A DNA stretch of 64,000 nucleotides from Phycisphaerae bacterium (GCA_028714855.1 JAQTLP010000011.1:16270-80269), one strand, 5' to 3'. Counted from the stretch's first letter, positions 1 through 8,149 are shown. Notes: generated by a model not told the origin, from the letters alone. Numbers and translations are program-made.

Positions 1-1
1 C

Positions 2-445
2 GGAACTTCTATAATGTTCCTGTTCCTTCGTGCGCCTGATATCGCAATAACACAGATTGTCGTGGAGGTTTTGGGGTTAATCATCCTGATTCGTGCCACA
101 ATCTCTCGCGACCTTACTTTCATTACCGGGGATAGAGAATTTTTTGGGACAGTTATTTCAGTAGTTATTATCTTTGTAATCTTCCTCGCAGGGATAAAAG
201 TTTTTGAAACTTTACCCGACTTCGGCACGCCTCTCATCACCGAAGTAGCAAATGCTGCTTCTAATACCTATATAAAGGAAGGGTTTGCAAAAACAGGAGC
301 TGCAAATATCGTAGCTTCGGTTATCCTTGATTATCGGGGCTATGATACTCTCGGCGAAGCGACCGTGCTGTTTACTTCGATTATCGGGGCAACAATTATA
401 CTCCGCAAAAAAGCTAAAAAGATGCTGGAGGAACCGGACAAATGA
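2..445 (+). CDS. MrpA/MbhD-MbhE-type antiporter subunit, C-terminal part (5' truncated by window edge)
   Basis: This is the membrane subunit corresponding to the C-terminal part of MrpA (or MbhD plus MbhE) in Mrp-type cation/proton antiporters and membrane-bound hydrogenases. The frame is open to the first bases of the window, so the ATG at 14 is probably internal and the start lies upstream. Seen: a DUF4040-like segment with APDIAITQIVVEV, several hydrophobic helices, and a C-terminal segment with the MbhE/MrpA signature YDTLGEATVLFTS. The stop overlaps the ATG of the next gene (ATGA at 442-445), which indicates translational coupling. Whether it is a short MbhD/E protein or the tail of a full-length MrpA cannot be decided from the visible part. 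Confidence 0.85.
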   Translation, partial: GTSIMFLFLRAPDIAITQIVVEVLGLIILIRATISRDLTFITGDREFFGTVISVVIIFVIFLAGIKVFETLPDFGTPLITEVANAASNTYIKEGFAKTGAANIVASVILDYRGYDTLGEATVLFTSIIGATIILRKKAKKMLEEPDK

Positions 446-891
446 AAGGGATGACGGTAATAGTAAAGACTGTTGCCAGTTGGGTCAAAGTACTTATATT
501 TTTGTTTGGTATTTACATCGTTATTTTTGGCCATCTGACCCCGGGCGGCGGATTTGCCGGAGGCGTGATTCTGGCATCCTCTTATGTGCTGCTTATGCTC
601 GCATACGGCAGAGAATTTGCAGAAGAAAATCTTTCTTTGCCTCTTGCTTCAAAGCTAGATTGCGTCGGCGCTTTCCTCTTTGCCCTTATAGCGATTTTGG
701 GTTTTGTTTTCGGCGGCGTTTTCTTCGTAAACTTCCTGGTCGGGTATAGTCAGCCGTTACGACTTATAAGTGCCGGCACCATCCCGCTGTCGAACATTGC
801 GATTGGTTTGAAGGTTGGTGCGTCTCTATTTCTGATAATTCTTACCCTCTCGATATTTAGACCTGATGTATCAACAGGTAAAAAGGAGTAA
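442..891 (+). CDS. mnhB: Na+/H+ antiporter subunit MnhB (MbhF-like)
   Basis: MnhB/MrpB-type membrane subunit of an Mrp antiporter module, 149 residues, a usual length for the family. The diagnostic loop GHLTPGGGFAGG lies at residues 30-41 between the first two predicted helices, and two or three further hydrophobic segments follow. In Mrp complexes this subunit is part of the membrane core associated with cation translocation. It overlaps the preceding gene by 4 bases (ATGA) and is followed 4 bases later by mnhC, so it is part of one polycistronic unit. Confidence 0.92.
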   Translation: MKGMTVIVKTVASWVKVLIFLFGIYIVIFGHLTPGGGFAGGVILASSYVLLMLAYGREFAEENLSLPLASKLDCVGAFLFALIAILGFVFGGVFFVNFLVGYSQPLRLISAGTIPLSNIAIGLKVGASLFLIILTLSIFRPDVSTGKKE

Positions 892-895
892 AACG

Positions 896-1264
896 ATGCC
901 TTATGCGTTATGCTTTTTACTGTTTATGGTCGGACTGTATTGCACGGTCGTCAAAAAAAATATAGTAAAGATTGTAATCGGTCTGGCGGTTATGGAATAT
1001 GCAGTCAATCTTTTCCTGATTATGCTCGGCTACAGAACTGGAGGAACAGCGCCAATCATCGACAAAACTTACCTTGAACCGGTAACAGGACAGATTACCG
1101 CCGGCTTTATCAATACCTCGGTCGACCCGCTGCCGCAGGCGCTTGTGCTTACTGCAATCGTTATCGCTTTAGGTTCTCTGGCCTTGATGGTTTCGATGTG
1201 CATCAGAATATATGAGAAATACGGCACCCTTGATATTACTGAAATAAGGAGATTAAAAGGATGA
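896..1264 (+). CDS. mnhC: Na+/H+ antiporter subunit MnhC (NuoK-like, MbhG-like)
   Basis: MnhC/MrpC-type small membrane subunit related to NuoK, 122 residues from the ATG at 896, which has an AAAAGGAG ribosome binding site just upstream. A longer in-frame ATG at 866 lies inside mnhB and has no such site, so it was not chosen. Three hydrophobic helices are visible, with the family motif DPLPQALVLTAIVIALG near residue 80. The stop overlaps the start of mnhD (ATGA at 1261-1264). In the complex the subunit forms part of the ion and proton path next to MrpD and MrpA. Confidence 0.92.
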   Translation: MPYALCFLLFMVGLYCTVVKKNIVKIVIGLAVMEYAVNLFLIMLGYRTGGTAPIIDKTYLEPVTGQITAGFINTSVDPLPQALVLTAIVIALGSLALMVSMCIRIYEKYGTLDITEIRRLKG

Positions 1265-2775
1265 ATGTTCCGCTTCCTGTTTTCATTGCTATACCTTTAG
1301 TGGCCGCATTTGTGCTGCCGGTATTCGGCAGGAAAGGCAAAGGTGCTGCAACAATCTTGGCCAATCTGGCAACTATTTCGCTGCTTGTGCTGGCTGTCGC
1401 GTCTATTGGACGGTCCGCCGTATATGAGATAGGCAAATGGTCCATACCGCTTGGAATCAATCTTGTACTTGATGGTTTGAGTTCTCTGTTGCTTTTGACC
1501 GTTAGTGTCATCAGTGCCGCTTCCATGCTTTTTAGCGTCAGATATATGGAGCAATACACCGCCAAGTCAAAATACCTCAGCCTGTTTATGCTTATGGTAG
1601 CTGGTATGAACGGCCTGGTTCTTTCCGGGGACATATTCAACCTGTTTGTATTTTTGGAAATTGCTTCTCTGGCGTCCTATGCTCTTGTCGGCTTCGGCTG
1701 TGAGCATGAAGAACTGGAAGCGTCTTTTAAATATATGGTCCTCGGCAGTATCGCTTCCATATTTATTCTTTTTGGGATTGCTCTTGTTTATGGCAATACC
1801 GGCGCACTTAATATGGCCTATATTTCAAAAGCCATTCAGGCTTCGGGGCTAAATGCCGGCCTTGGCTTTGCCCTGTGCCTGTTTATTGTCGGCTTCGGCC
1901 TGAAAGCTGCCTTAGTGCCTTTCCATGCATGGCTGCCTGACGCACATCCATCAGCCCCGGCCCCTATCTCCGCTATGCTTTCTGGAGTGTTGATAAAAAC
2001 ACTCGGCGTTTATGCTCTCGTTCGCGTAATTTTCAACGTATTTGGTGTATCTGTTCCAATAAGCTGGGTTTTAATCGTTCTTGGTCTCCTGAGCATGATA
2101 GTTGGGGTGTTTTTGGCTGTTGGTCAGTGGGATTTTAAACGTCTTTTAGCATATCACAGCATTTCACAAATGGGCTATGTTATGCTTGGAATCGGATTAG
2201 GAGCTCTTATCTTGGCCAAAGGCGGCAATATTGCTTGGGCTTCGCTGGCAATCCTCGGCGGATTATTTCACCTTGTTAACCACGCCGTATTTAAGTCTCT
2301 GCTTTTTTTGACGAGCGGCTCCGTCCAGATGGCCACAGGAACGAGATATTTAAAAGAATTGGGAGGCCTTGCCGACAGGATGCCTGTAACACGCGCAACC
2401 TGTACCGTAGCATCTGCCTCTATCGCTGGCATACCTCCTTTCAACGGTTTTTGGAGCAAGCTGATTCTCGTGGTGGCCGCGGTTCAGGCAGGTTTTTGGG
2501 CGATAGCCGCCGTTACTGTTCTGGTGAGTTTGGTTACCTTAATTTCGTTCCTTAAGGTTCAGCGATATGTCTTCCTTGGCGAATTACCTGAAAATCTTCA
2601 GTCCGTTAAGGAAAATAAAAACTCTATGCTCGTTGCTATGATATTTCTGGCTTGTCTATGTGTGCTTATGGGATTGCTTGTGATTGTGCCGTCTTTGAGG
2701 GCCAATATTCTTGACCCGGCCGTAAAGGTGCTGACGGACGGACTTTTGTATTCAGCTAATCTAATTAAGACATAG
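1261..2775 (+). CDS. mnhD: Na+/H+ antiporter subunit MnhD (proton-conducting membrane transporter, NuoN/NuoM-like)
   Basis: Large proton-conducting subunit of 504 residues, homologous to MrpD/MbhH and complex I antiporter subunits. About 14 hydrophobic helices are visible. Conserved charges of the proton path are present: a glutamate in FVFLEIAS (about E133), a lysine in GFGLKAALVPFHAW (about K217), and the following segment LPDAHPSAPAPISAMLSG typical of the family. In a group 4 hydrogenase it would couple electron transfer to proton or sodium pumping. It is coupled to mnhC by a 4-base overlap and followed after 18 bases by mnhE. Confidence 0.95.
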   Translation: MNVPLPVFIAIPLVAAFVLPVFGRKGKGAATILANLATISLLVLAVASIGRSAVYEIGKWSIPLGINLVLDGLSSLLLLTVSVISAASMLFSVRYMEQYTAKSKYLSLFMLMVAGMNGLVLSGDIFNLFVFLEIASLASYALVGFGCEHEELEASFKYMVLGSIASIFILFGIALVYGNTGALNMAYISKAIQASGLNAGLGFALCLFIVGFGLKAALVPFHAWLPDAHPSAPAPISAMLSGVLIKTLGVYALVRVIFNVFGVSVPISWVLIVLGLLSMIVGVFLAVGQWDFKRLLAYHSISQMGYVMLGIGLGALILAKGGNIAWASLAILGGLFHLVNHAVFKSLLFLTSGSVQMATGTRYLKELGGLADRMPVTRATCTVASASIAGIPPFNGFWSKLILVVAAVQAGFWAIAAVTVLVSLVTLISFLKVQRYVFLGELPENLQSVKENKNSMLVAMIFLACLCVLMGLLVIVPSLRANILDPAVKVLTDGLLYSANLIKT

Positions 2776-2793
2776 TTTCGAAGGATTGAACTT

Positions 2794-3297
2794 ATGAGGC
2801 GTCTGGTTTATTTTATTTTAGGATTTATTATCTGGATTATCTGGACTTGGCCTTTTGTTGACGGCAAAATTGATATCATGGTTGTGGTAGCTGGATTGAT
2901 AGCTGCTGCCGGCGTTGCGGTTTTGTTCCATGAGATGTTGCCAAAAGAGCACCATGTGTTTTTGTCGCCGCTGCGGCTGTTTTGGTTTTTGGTGTATGTG
3001 CCGGTATTTTTCTATTATATGGTAAAAGCTAATTTCGATGTGCTTTATAGGGTGCTTCATCCTGCGATGCCGATTAAACCAGGGATTGTAAAAATAAAAA
3101 CCAGTCTAAAGACCGGCTCCGGTATTACTGCTCTTGCCAATTCAATAACCCTGACGCCGGGTACTATGACGGTTGATTTAACCGATGACGGTTTCTTGTA
3201 TATCCACTGGATTAACGTCCGGTCTGGTGACATCGAGCAGACAACAAAAAATATTGCCGGCGTATTCGAATGGTTTATCAAAAGGATTTTTGAATAA
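2794..3297 (+). CDS. mnhE: Na+/H+ antiporter subunit MnhE
   Basis: MnhE/MrpE family protein of 167 residues. The N-terminal half has three or four hydrophobic segments (about residues 4-20, 27-45, 62-78), and the C-terminal half is a soluble domain with the family-typical stretch ALANSITLTPGTMTVDL followed by a hydrophilic tail. MrpE is an accessory membrane subunit needed for assembly of the Mrp complex. Upstream GAAGGATTGAACTT may serve as the ribosome binding site. It sits between mnhD and mnhF in the standard mrp order. Confidence 0.93.
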   Translation: MRRLVYFILGFIIWIIWTWPFVDGKIDIMVVVAGLIAAAGVAVLFHEMLPKEHHVFLSPLRLFWFLVYVPVFFYYMVKANFDVLYRVLHPAMPIKPGIVKIKTSLKTGSGITALANSITLTPGTMTVDLTDDGFLYIHWINVRSGDIEQTTKNIAGVFEWFIKRIFE

Positions 3298-3314
3298 AAA
3301 AAGAAAGAAAACTT

Positions 3315-3572
3315 ATGATAACAGTATTTTATATCGGCTTATTTCTATGTTGTTTTTTGTGCCTGTATCGAATCGGTCGAGGCCCAACCGCGCCGGATAG
3401 AACCGTGGCTATTGATATATTGGGCATAGTCATAGTTGGTTTTTGTGCCCTCATCGGAGTGGAGACGGGAAAGGATTTTTACCTGAACATCGCGCTTGCG
3501 TGGGCGCTGTTAAGCTTTATCGGTACTATCGCATTAGCAAAATTCCTGGAGGGCAGAAGCTTCGATGAGTGA
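3315..3572 (+). CDS. mnhF: Na+/H+ antiporter subunit MnhF
   Basis: MnhF/MrpF small membrane subunit, 85 residues with three hydrophobic helices. The first helix is followed by YRIGRGPTAPDRTVAIDILG, which matches the family's conserved RGPTxxDRxxAxD loop. The ATG at 3315 is preceded by AAGAAAGAAAAC, a modest ribosome binding site. Its 3' end overlaps the start of mnhG by 8 bases, so translation is likely coupled. Confidence 0.93.
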   Translation: MITVFYIGLFLCCFLCLYRIGRGPTAPDRTVAIDILGIVIVGFCALIGVETGKDFYLNIALAWALLSFIGTIALAKFLEGRSFDE

Positions 3573-3903
3573 GATTATTGGATACATATTGATAACAATT
3601 GGGATTTTCTTTGATATAGCCGGCTGTATAGGTTTGGTCCGTTTGCCCGATGTTTATAACCGCTTACAGGCCTCAACAAAATGTGTAACTCTCGGTACTA
3701 TTTTACTTTTGATTGGCGTCGCCTTGGTCAGTAATGTAGCGGCCTTGAATGCCAAAGCTATAATCTGTGCTGTGTTTATACTGATAACCTCGCCTACGGC
3801 CGCACATGCAATCGCCAAAGGCGCTTACGCTTCCGGCGTAAAACTGTGGGAGAACAGCGTTGTCGACAAATACGGAAAGGACATCGGCAAGAAAACGAAA
3901 TAA
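3565..3903 (+). CDS. mnhG: Na+/H+ antiporter subunit MnhG
   Basis: MnhG/MrpG subunit, 112 residues with three hydrophobic helices. The family motif GLVRLPDVYNRLQASTKCVTLG is seen near residues 22-43, and a hydrophilic C-terminus ends in KKTK. It begins inside the end of mnhF and completes the B-C-D-E-F-G set. The next gene starts 30 bases downstream. Confidence 0.93.
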   Translation: MSEIIGYILITIGIFFDIAGCIGLVRLPDVYNRLQASTKCVTLGTILLLIGVALVSNVAALNAKAIICAVFILITSPTAAHAIAKGAYASGVKLWENSVVDKYGKDIGKKTK

Positions 3904-3932
3904 TATTCAGCCCAGAATACAGGAGTTTGAAA

Positions 3933-4547
3933 TTGCGTTTACCAAAGTTAAGAGAATTGAAAGAAGCAGTAACGGCGGTTTTATCCCCGCGTTTTACTAC
4001 CAGATTCCCCGCTAAGCCGTGTGTCGTGCCGGCCAATTATAGAGGAAAACCCGAGTTTGACCTCGACTCTTGCATTGGCTGCGGTGCATGTGTAAATGCT
4101 TGTCCGACTCCCGAATGCTTAAGCATGGTCGATGACTTGGAAGCGGACCCGCCCGTAAGAAAAATAACCCATCGGTATGATACCTGTATCTTTTGCGGCA
4201 ATTGCGAGGCCAACTGCACAACGGAAACGGGCATAAAGCTCTCAAAAAAATGGGACTTGGCCACGCTGAATAGAAATGACACCATCGAAACTCACGAATT
4301 TGAGTTGCAGTTATGTGAGAAGTGCGGCGAAGTAATAGGAACGAAAAAACACCTCATCTGGCTTTATGAAAAACTCGGCCCCTTGGCCTACACCAACCCT
4401 TCATTGCTGATTGCCAAAAGCGGTCAGCTTCATACAAAGCCGCAGGATATTCAGCCTCAGTCAAAATCCGACGGGTCGCCCGAAACAAGTGATTTTATGC
4501 GAATCCTGTGCCCAAAGTGCAAATGTGAGCTGAATATCCAATTGTAA
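3933..4547 (+). CDS. 2x[4Fe-4S] ferredoxin-like hydrogenase subunit (NuoI/EchF-like) with C-terminal cysteine pairs
   Basis: Electron-transfer subunit of 204 residues resembling NuoI, EchF and MbhN. A TTG at 3933 is the best start: AGGAG at 3921-3925 lies upstream with good spacing and the protein then begins MRLPKLRELKEAV, as in the family; an upstream ATG at 3846 lies within mnhG. Two [4Fe-4S] motifs are seen: CIGCGACVNACP (C47, C50, C53, C57) and CIFCGNCEANC (C85, C88, C91, C95). Unusual is a C-terminal extension with two more cysteine pairs, CEKC (C128, C131) and CPKCKC near residues 193-198, probably a zinc ribbon. It would pass electrons to the [NiFe] centre of the complex, whose catalytic subunits are not in this window. 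Confidence 0.85.
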   Translation: MRLPKLRELKEAVTAVLSPRFTTRFPAKPCVVPANYRGKPEFDLDSCIGCGACVNACPTPECLSMVDDLEADPPVRKITHRYDTCIFCGNCEANCTTETGIKLSKKWDLATLNRNDTIETHEFELQLCEKCGEVIGTKKHLIWLYEKLGPLAYTNPSLLIAKSGQLHTKPQDIQPQSKSDGSPETSDFMRILCPKCKCELNIQL

Positions 4548-4554
4548 AAATGCT

Positions 4555-5052
4555 ATGGCCACCGCCAAACAACTCTTCGAGCAGCTAAACAAACTTCGCG
4601 GCTCTAAAACAGTTTTAGTTGGAATCGGCAATACCTTAAAAGGTGACGATGGAATTGGTCCGGTTGTCTGTCAGCAGCTCCGACAGGCGATAGTCTCTGC
4701 CGAATTGATTGATGCCGGCACCGTTCCCGAAAATTATATCCAGCGGATTATAAAGAAGGCGCCGCAGAATCTGCTTATTATTGATGCTGTCGACTTCCAG
4801 GCCGCACCGGGAACGATAGAAATATTCAGGCCTGAGCGGTTAAACTCATTTGTTTTCTCAACACATGCTCTTTCGCCGCGTTTGTTTGCCGAAATGATTA
4901 CCCAAAGCATTAAGGTAGATGTGTGTTTTGTTGGTATTCAGCCGGCGCACACTCGGCTGGGCGACCCTATGTCACCGCAGGTATGTCAGGCGGCTCAGCA
5001 GCTGACGCAAATGTTGATTGACGTTTTCCCTCCGATACAGCCAGCCCCGTGA
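4555..5052 (+). CDS. hycI: Hydrogenase maturation endopeptidase, HycI/HyaD family
   Basis: Protease of 165 residues that in this family removes the C-terminal peptide of the [NiFe]-hydrogenase large subunit after nickel insertion. Seen: N-terminal VLVGIGNTLKGDDGIGP with the metal-binding aspartate (D31/D32), DAGTVPENY, LLIIDAVDF with D77/D80, and a histidine in STHALSP (H104). These match the nickel-sensing ligands of HycI. It is the last gene of the operon, 7 bases after the ferredoxin-like gene, and strongly supports reading the mrp genes as part of a hydrogenase rather than a free-standing antiporter. Confidence 0.9.
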   Translation: MATAKQLFEQLNKLRGSKTVLVGIGNTLKGDDGIGPVVCQQLRQAIVSAELIDAGTVPENYIQRIIKKAPQNLLIIDAVDFQAAPGTIEIFRPERLNSFVFSTHALSPRLFAEMITQSIKVDVCFVGIQPAHTRLGDPMSPQVCQAAQQLTQMLIDVFPPIQPAP

Positions 5053-5072
5053 CTTGCTAACTACTTGTAATC

Positions 5073-5095
5073 CTCGATTTCAGATCGAAATCGAG
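5073..5095. repeat. Perfect 9-bp inverted repeat after the hydrogenase operon
   Basis: CTCGATTTC and GAAATCGAG are separated by five bases, 20 bases after the stop of the maturation protease. It could form a hairpin ending the operon, but no T-tract follows, so a rho-independent terminator is not supported. Confidence 0.5.
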
Positions 5096-5103
5096 CCATA
5101 ACC

Positions 5104-5176
5104 TGTTGTCGGGAATGTGCTTACAACCAGTCTTTGGGATTACGAGTCCGCCGCTCTACCGTTGAGCTGCAAGCCC
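5104..5176 (-). pseudogene. Degenerate tRNA-like sequence (tRNA-Thr(CGU)-like 5' two thirds)
   Basis: On the minus strand the sequence reads like the first two thirds of a tRNA: a 7-base acceptor-like start GGGCTTG, a D arm GCTC-AACGGTA-GAGC, and an anticodon arm GCGGA-CTCGTAA-TCC whose loop would present CGT (threonine). Beyond that the structure fails. The 3' side of the anticodon stem pairs in only three positions, the T-arm equivalent (GTTGT/ACAAC) has a 13-base loop instead of 7, and no matching 3' acceptor strand exists. It is read as a decayed tRNA or a tRNA fragment left by an integration or duplication event. Confidence 0.5.
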
Positions 5177-5248
5177 TTACTGCAATTGCCCAAATTATAG
5201 CCGCGAATTTCTGGCTTATCAAAAGCAAAAATACGCAAGAATGTTTGT

Positions 5249-5755
5249 TTACCTGATTGTTTCTTCGATTGCTCGTGCCACGATGTAGTCCGGCAGCTTC
5301 CCGAGAGCAGGTTTGTCCTCGTAAGCGGATATAATACTCCCATCTGGGAAAGCCCCGACTTCTTTAATTAGCTCATCGGTCAGTTCCCATATTCTTTCTT
5401 CCGTCATCTCAACTTCTGCTTTGGCACGCGCAGCTTCCACCAAGACCTCAAATTCCGCCCGGCTGTCGTACCAGTTCAGCTGCATCTCCAATTCAGCGGC
5501 CTCCTGTGCCCTGATGCGGTCAAAGGTATATTGAATCCCAATCGGATTGTAGGTTTCCAGCCGTTCATCCACAAAGGCCAAGCACGCATCCATATACGCA
5601 GCGTATTTTTCCTCATCAAAGTTCCCGAATCCCTGTTTTGTAATCTCCTCCTTCAGCAGCTTTTCTATCCTCGCTGCTAAAACTTTCTTATTGGCTTCCA
5701 GACGCTCATACAGGGCTTCGTAGTACGCCTTCAAAAGTATGTTTGTTTCGTTCAT
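5249..5755 (-). CDS. Hypothetical protein, helical and acidic
   Basis: 168-residue soluble protein with no recognised domain. It is strongly helical in appearance, rich in Glu, Ala and Leu, with no signal peptide, membrane segment or cysteine cluster. The start ATG at 5755 is preceded on the minus strand by AAGGAAAGAGAG, a good ribosome binding site, which supports it as a real gene. It stands alone between the convergent hydrogenase operon and a divergent lipoprotein gene. No function is proposed. Confidence 0.65.
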   Translation of the reverse strand: MNETNILLKAYYEALYERLEANKKVLAARIEKLLKEEITKQGFGNFDEEKYAAYMDACLAFVDERLETYNPIGIQYTFDRIRAQEAAELEMQLNWYDSRAEFEVLVEAARAKAEVEMTEERIWELTDELIKEVGAFPDGSIISAYEDKPALGKLPDYIVARAIEETIR

Positions 5756-5953
5756 CTCTCTTTCCTTACGAATGGGCTTGGCTTATGCCGATTTAACCTT
5801 AATTAGTTACACCAGCGGTATATTGTCAAGCTGAAATTTGTTCTAAGCTGCGGGGCAAAAAGTAATAAAATATCGTTGGCTATCAGCCGCTTTTAGTGTA
5901 AAATAGGTAAAAGATGCTTGTTTAGGTTTTGGAATAAAGATGATGAGGGACGT

Positions 5954-6595
5954 ATGATGAAGAATCTTGTTTACGGTATATTAGCTGTTTTAGCGGTAAC
6001 GGCCTGTGCATCCACGGCGGCGCCTGAACCGGCTATCGTGCAGGGGCCGGATGATTGGACGATAGATGTAACATTTGGGCACCCGCAGCAAATCGTATTA
6101 CAGTTGGATGGTGACAAGCAATCGAAGCGATATTGGTACACGATAATAACGCTTACCAACAAGACAAGTCGCGATGTCGATTTTTATCCGAAGTGCGAGC
6201 TGATGACCGATACTTTGCAGGTTATACCGGCTGGCAAAGATACCCCGGCAGCGGTTTTTGAGCAGATAAAAAAGCGTCACGAGCGCAAGTTCCCGTTCCT
6301 CGAATCTCTGGAAAATGCCGATAACAAAATACTTCAGGGTGAAGATAACACCAGAGATATCGCCGTCATCTGGCCTGATTTTGACCCTGACGCTAAGGAA
6401 ATAAAAATATTTATAGCCGGTTTGAGCAATGAAACAATCGCTCTTGACCATCCGACGGCCAAAGACGAAACAGGTAAGCCGGCCAAAATTTATCTGCGAA
6501 AAACTCTCGAATTAAGCTATAAGATCGGCGGCGACGCGATTTTCAGGTCCAGGACCAAGCCGATTTACCAGAACAAACGCTGGGTTATGAGATAA
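5954..6595 (+). CDS. Hypothetical lipoprotein
   Basis: 213-residue predicted lipoprotein. The start at 5954 was chosen because GAGGGA lies a few bases upstream and the protein then begins with a compact signal peptide ending in a lipobox (AVTAC, lipidated Cys18). A longer reading from 5918 would place hydrophilic residues before the signal. The mature part has alternating hydrophobic residues as in beta-sandwich proteins, and no catalytic motif is seen. It precedes the rhomboid-like gene by 40 bases in the same direction, so the two may be co-transcribed. Confidence 0.7.
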   Translation: MMKNLVYGILAVLAVTACASTAAPEPAIVQGPDDWTIDVTFGHPQQIVLQLDGDKQSKRYWYTIITLTNKTSRDVDFYPKCELMTDTLQVIPAGKDTPAAVFEQIKKRHERKFPFLESLENADNKILQGEDNTRDIAVIWPDFDPDAKEIKIFIAGLSNETIALDHPTAKDETGKPAKIYLRKTLELSYKIGGDAIFRSRTKPIYQNKRWVMR

Positions 6596-6635
6596 GAAAC
6601 AGCCGAAGTAACTCTCTTCCAGAGGAGTCTGAGGC

Positions 6636-7763
6636 ATGTTTGTACCTTACGCTGTAGATGCTCCGTTTGATCGCCAGCCGGTGGCGAACTGGCTGGTAGT
6701 GGGGGTGATATTCTTGGTGTTTGTCCTTCAGGTGGCAACTTCCGAAAAGCAGGCATCCGAAAAGTCCCAAAAGGGAATTGATCGCCCGGTAGAAGACGTG
6801 CTCAGAGTAAGGACAGATGCGGAGGAAGCTGCCGCAAAGCAGGCGGAAAAAGAAGAAAAACCGGTTTTTACCGGGCCGATGGCGCGGTTTGTCTTGGACG
6901 GCTGGGGGACAGGTTTGTTCACATATAGTTGGCTGCACGGCGTCGGCATCAAGGGCTTTGTCAGGGTGATAGGTAATTTGATTTTCCTGTGGGCTTTTGG
7001 TAATGCCGTATGCTCCAAACTGGGCAATAAACTCTATCCGTCAATTTATCTCGGGTTAGGATTGCTGGCGGGGGTAATTCACTTGGCTATTGGTTCCGGC
7101 CAGGCGTTGGGGGCGGGCGCGGTTATATGCGGTATCGTGGGAATGTATATCGTGCTTTTCCCGGAGGATTCGATGAGCTGTTTCGTTTTACTGCCGCGCC
7201 CGATGGCGGTAAGTGTTTCAGGTTGTTGGATGGTTCTTCTTTGGTTTGTTTTTGATATCCTCGAGGCGTTATCGAGCGGCCAAAGCATAACGTATTATGC
7301 CCATATTTTGTGCGTGGGGGCAGGGGGGGGGCTGGCGATACTGATGCTGAAGAAAAATTGGCTGGTAATGGAAAGCGACGAGAAGTCGATTTTGCAGATG
7401 TTCTCGAAAAAGGAAAACGAGGAAGAACTAGATAAAGAGGGGGAAAAGAAAGGCGAAAAACAGGAGTCGAAAGATTCGCAGACAGTTGAGAAACAATTGA
7501 CGACGGCTGACGGAGCAAAAGCCGAGCTGAATCCCATAAGCAGCGCGAGCCATTTTCCCGCCGGTGGCGATAGCCGCGTAGGCCAGCCGGCGCCGGCCGC
7601 CGCCTTGCAGCAGAAAACTGCTCCCGTGGTGGAAAAACCTCAGGACGATTTTATTCGGTTCAAATGCGAGTGCGGACATAGAATCAAATTGCATAAAAAA
7701 GACGCCGGCAAGGCCGGCCGATGTCCCAAATGCTCAAGGTGGCTTGAAGCTCCGAGACAATAG
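6636..7763 (+). CDS. Rhomboid-like membrane protein lacking the catalytic serine, with C-terminal zinc ribbon
   Basis: 375-residue membrane protein with rhomboid layout. After one helix (about 18-33) and a charged loop come WLHG (98-102), GNLIFLWAFGN (113-123), a helix ending LGAGAVICGIVG (158-169) and YYAHILCVGAGGGLA (220-234). In active rhomboids the GxSG motif carries the nucleophile; here the serine position is Ala160, while the histidine (H223) is kept, so proteolysis is unlikely. A Lys/Glu-rich linker (about 250-330) leads to a zinc ribbon with C344, C346, C363 and C366. The same CxC-x16-CxxC ribbon ends the M48 protease at 9353-10633. AGAGGAG upstream supports the ATG at 6636. Confidence 0.75.
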   Translation: MFVPYAVDAPFDRQPVANWLVVGVIFLVFVLQVATSEKQASEKSQKGIDRPVEDVLRVRTDAEEAAAKQAEKEEKPVFTGPMARFVLDGWGTGLFTYSWLHGVGIKGFVRVIGNLIFLWAFGNAVCSKLGNKLYPSIYLGLGLLAGVIHLAIGSGQALGAGAVICGIVGMYIVLFPEDSMSCFVLLPRPMAVSVSGCWMVLLWFVFDILEALSSGQSITYYAHILCVGAGGGLAILMLKKNWLVMESDEKSILQMFSKKENEEELDKEGEKKGEKQESKDSQTVEKQLTTADGAKAELNPISSASHFPAGGDSRVGQPAPAAALQQKTAPVVEKPQDDFIRFKCECGHRIKLHKKDAGKAGRCPKCSRWLEAPRQ

Positions 7764-7770
7764 TTTTTTG

Positions 7771-7800
7771 TTGACAGGCAGCGGCTGTAATTGGTAAAGT
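7771..7800 (+). promoter_or_regulatory. Predicted sigma70-type promoter for the cold-shock gene
   Basis: TTGACA at 7771-7776 and TAAAGT at 7795-7800 are separated by 18 bases. Transcription from here would give a leader of about 105 bases before the TTG start at 7910, consistent with the long leaders of cspA-type mRNAs. Confidence 0.55.
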
Positions 7801-7909
7801 CGGGCCGTTATTGAGGAGTATACTTTCATCCCTCGAAGGCATATTCCTATGAAGAAAATATGAGGGAACTTGCATTGCTTGGCCAATAAAGGCCTAAGGA
7901 GAAGATATT

Positions 7910-8110
7910 TTGGAAACAGGTAAAGTAAAATGGTTTAACGAAAGAAAAGGATATGGTTTTATCACTCCCGACAGCGGCGGTAAGGATTTGTTTGTCCATC
8001 ACTCCAACCTCGCGGAAGGAGCAACGTCTCTTAATGAGGGCCAGGCGGTGGAGTACGAAGCCGCGCAGGGGCAAAAAGGCCCTGAGGCAACTAAAGTCAA
8101 GCCCGTCTAA
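7910..8110 (+). CDS. Cold-shock domain protein (CspA family)
   Basis: 66-residue single cold-shock domain that binds single-stranded RNA or DNA. RNP1-like KGYGFITPD and RNP2-like DLFVHHSNL are present, and the protein starts [17 protein letters not shown] as in the family. Translation starts at a TTG at 7910, set by the strong AAGGAGA at 7896-7902; no ATG fits. A promoter and long leader precede it and a clear terminator follows, so it is a single-gene transcript. It is probably an RNA chaperone; cold induction is inferred from family and leader length only. Confidence 0.93.
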   Translation: METGKVKWFNERKGYGFITPDSGGKDLFVHHSNLAEGATSLNEGQAVEYEAAQGQKGPEATKVKPV

Positions 8111-8149
8111 GCGAACTGCGTATTTCAACAACTGAATGAGAAAACCATC

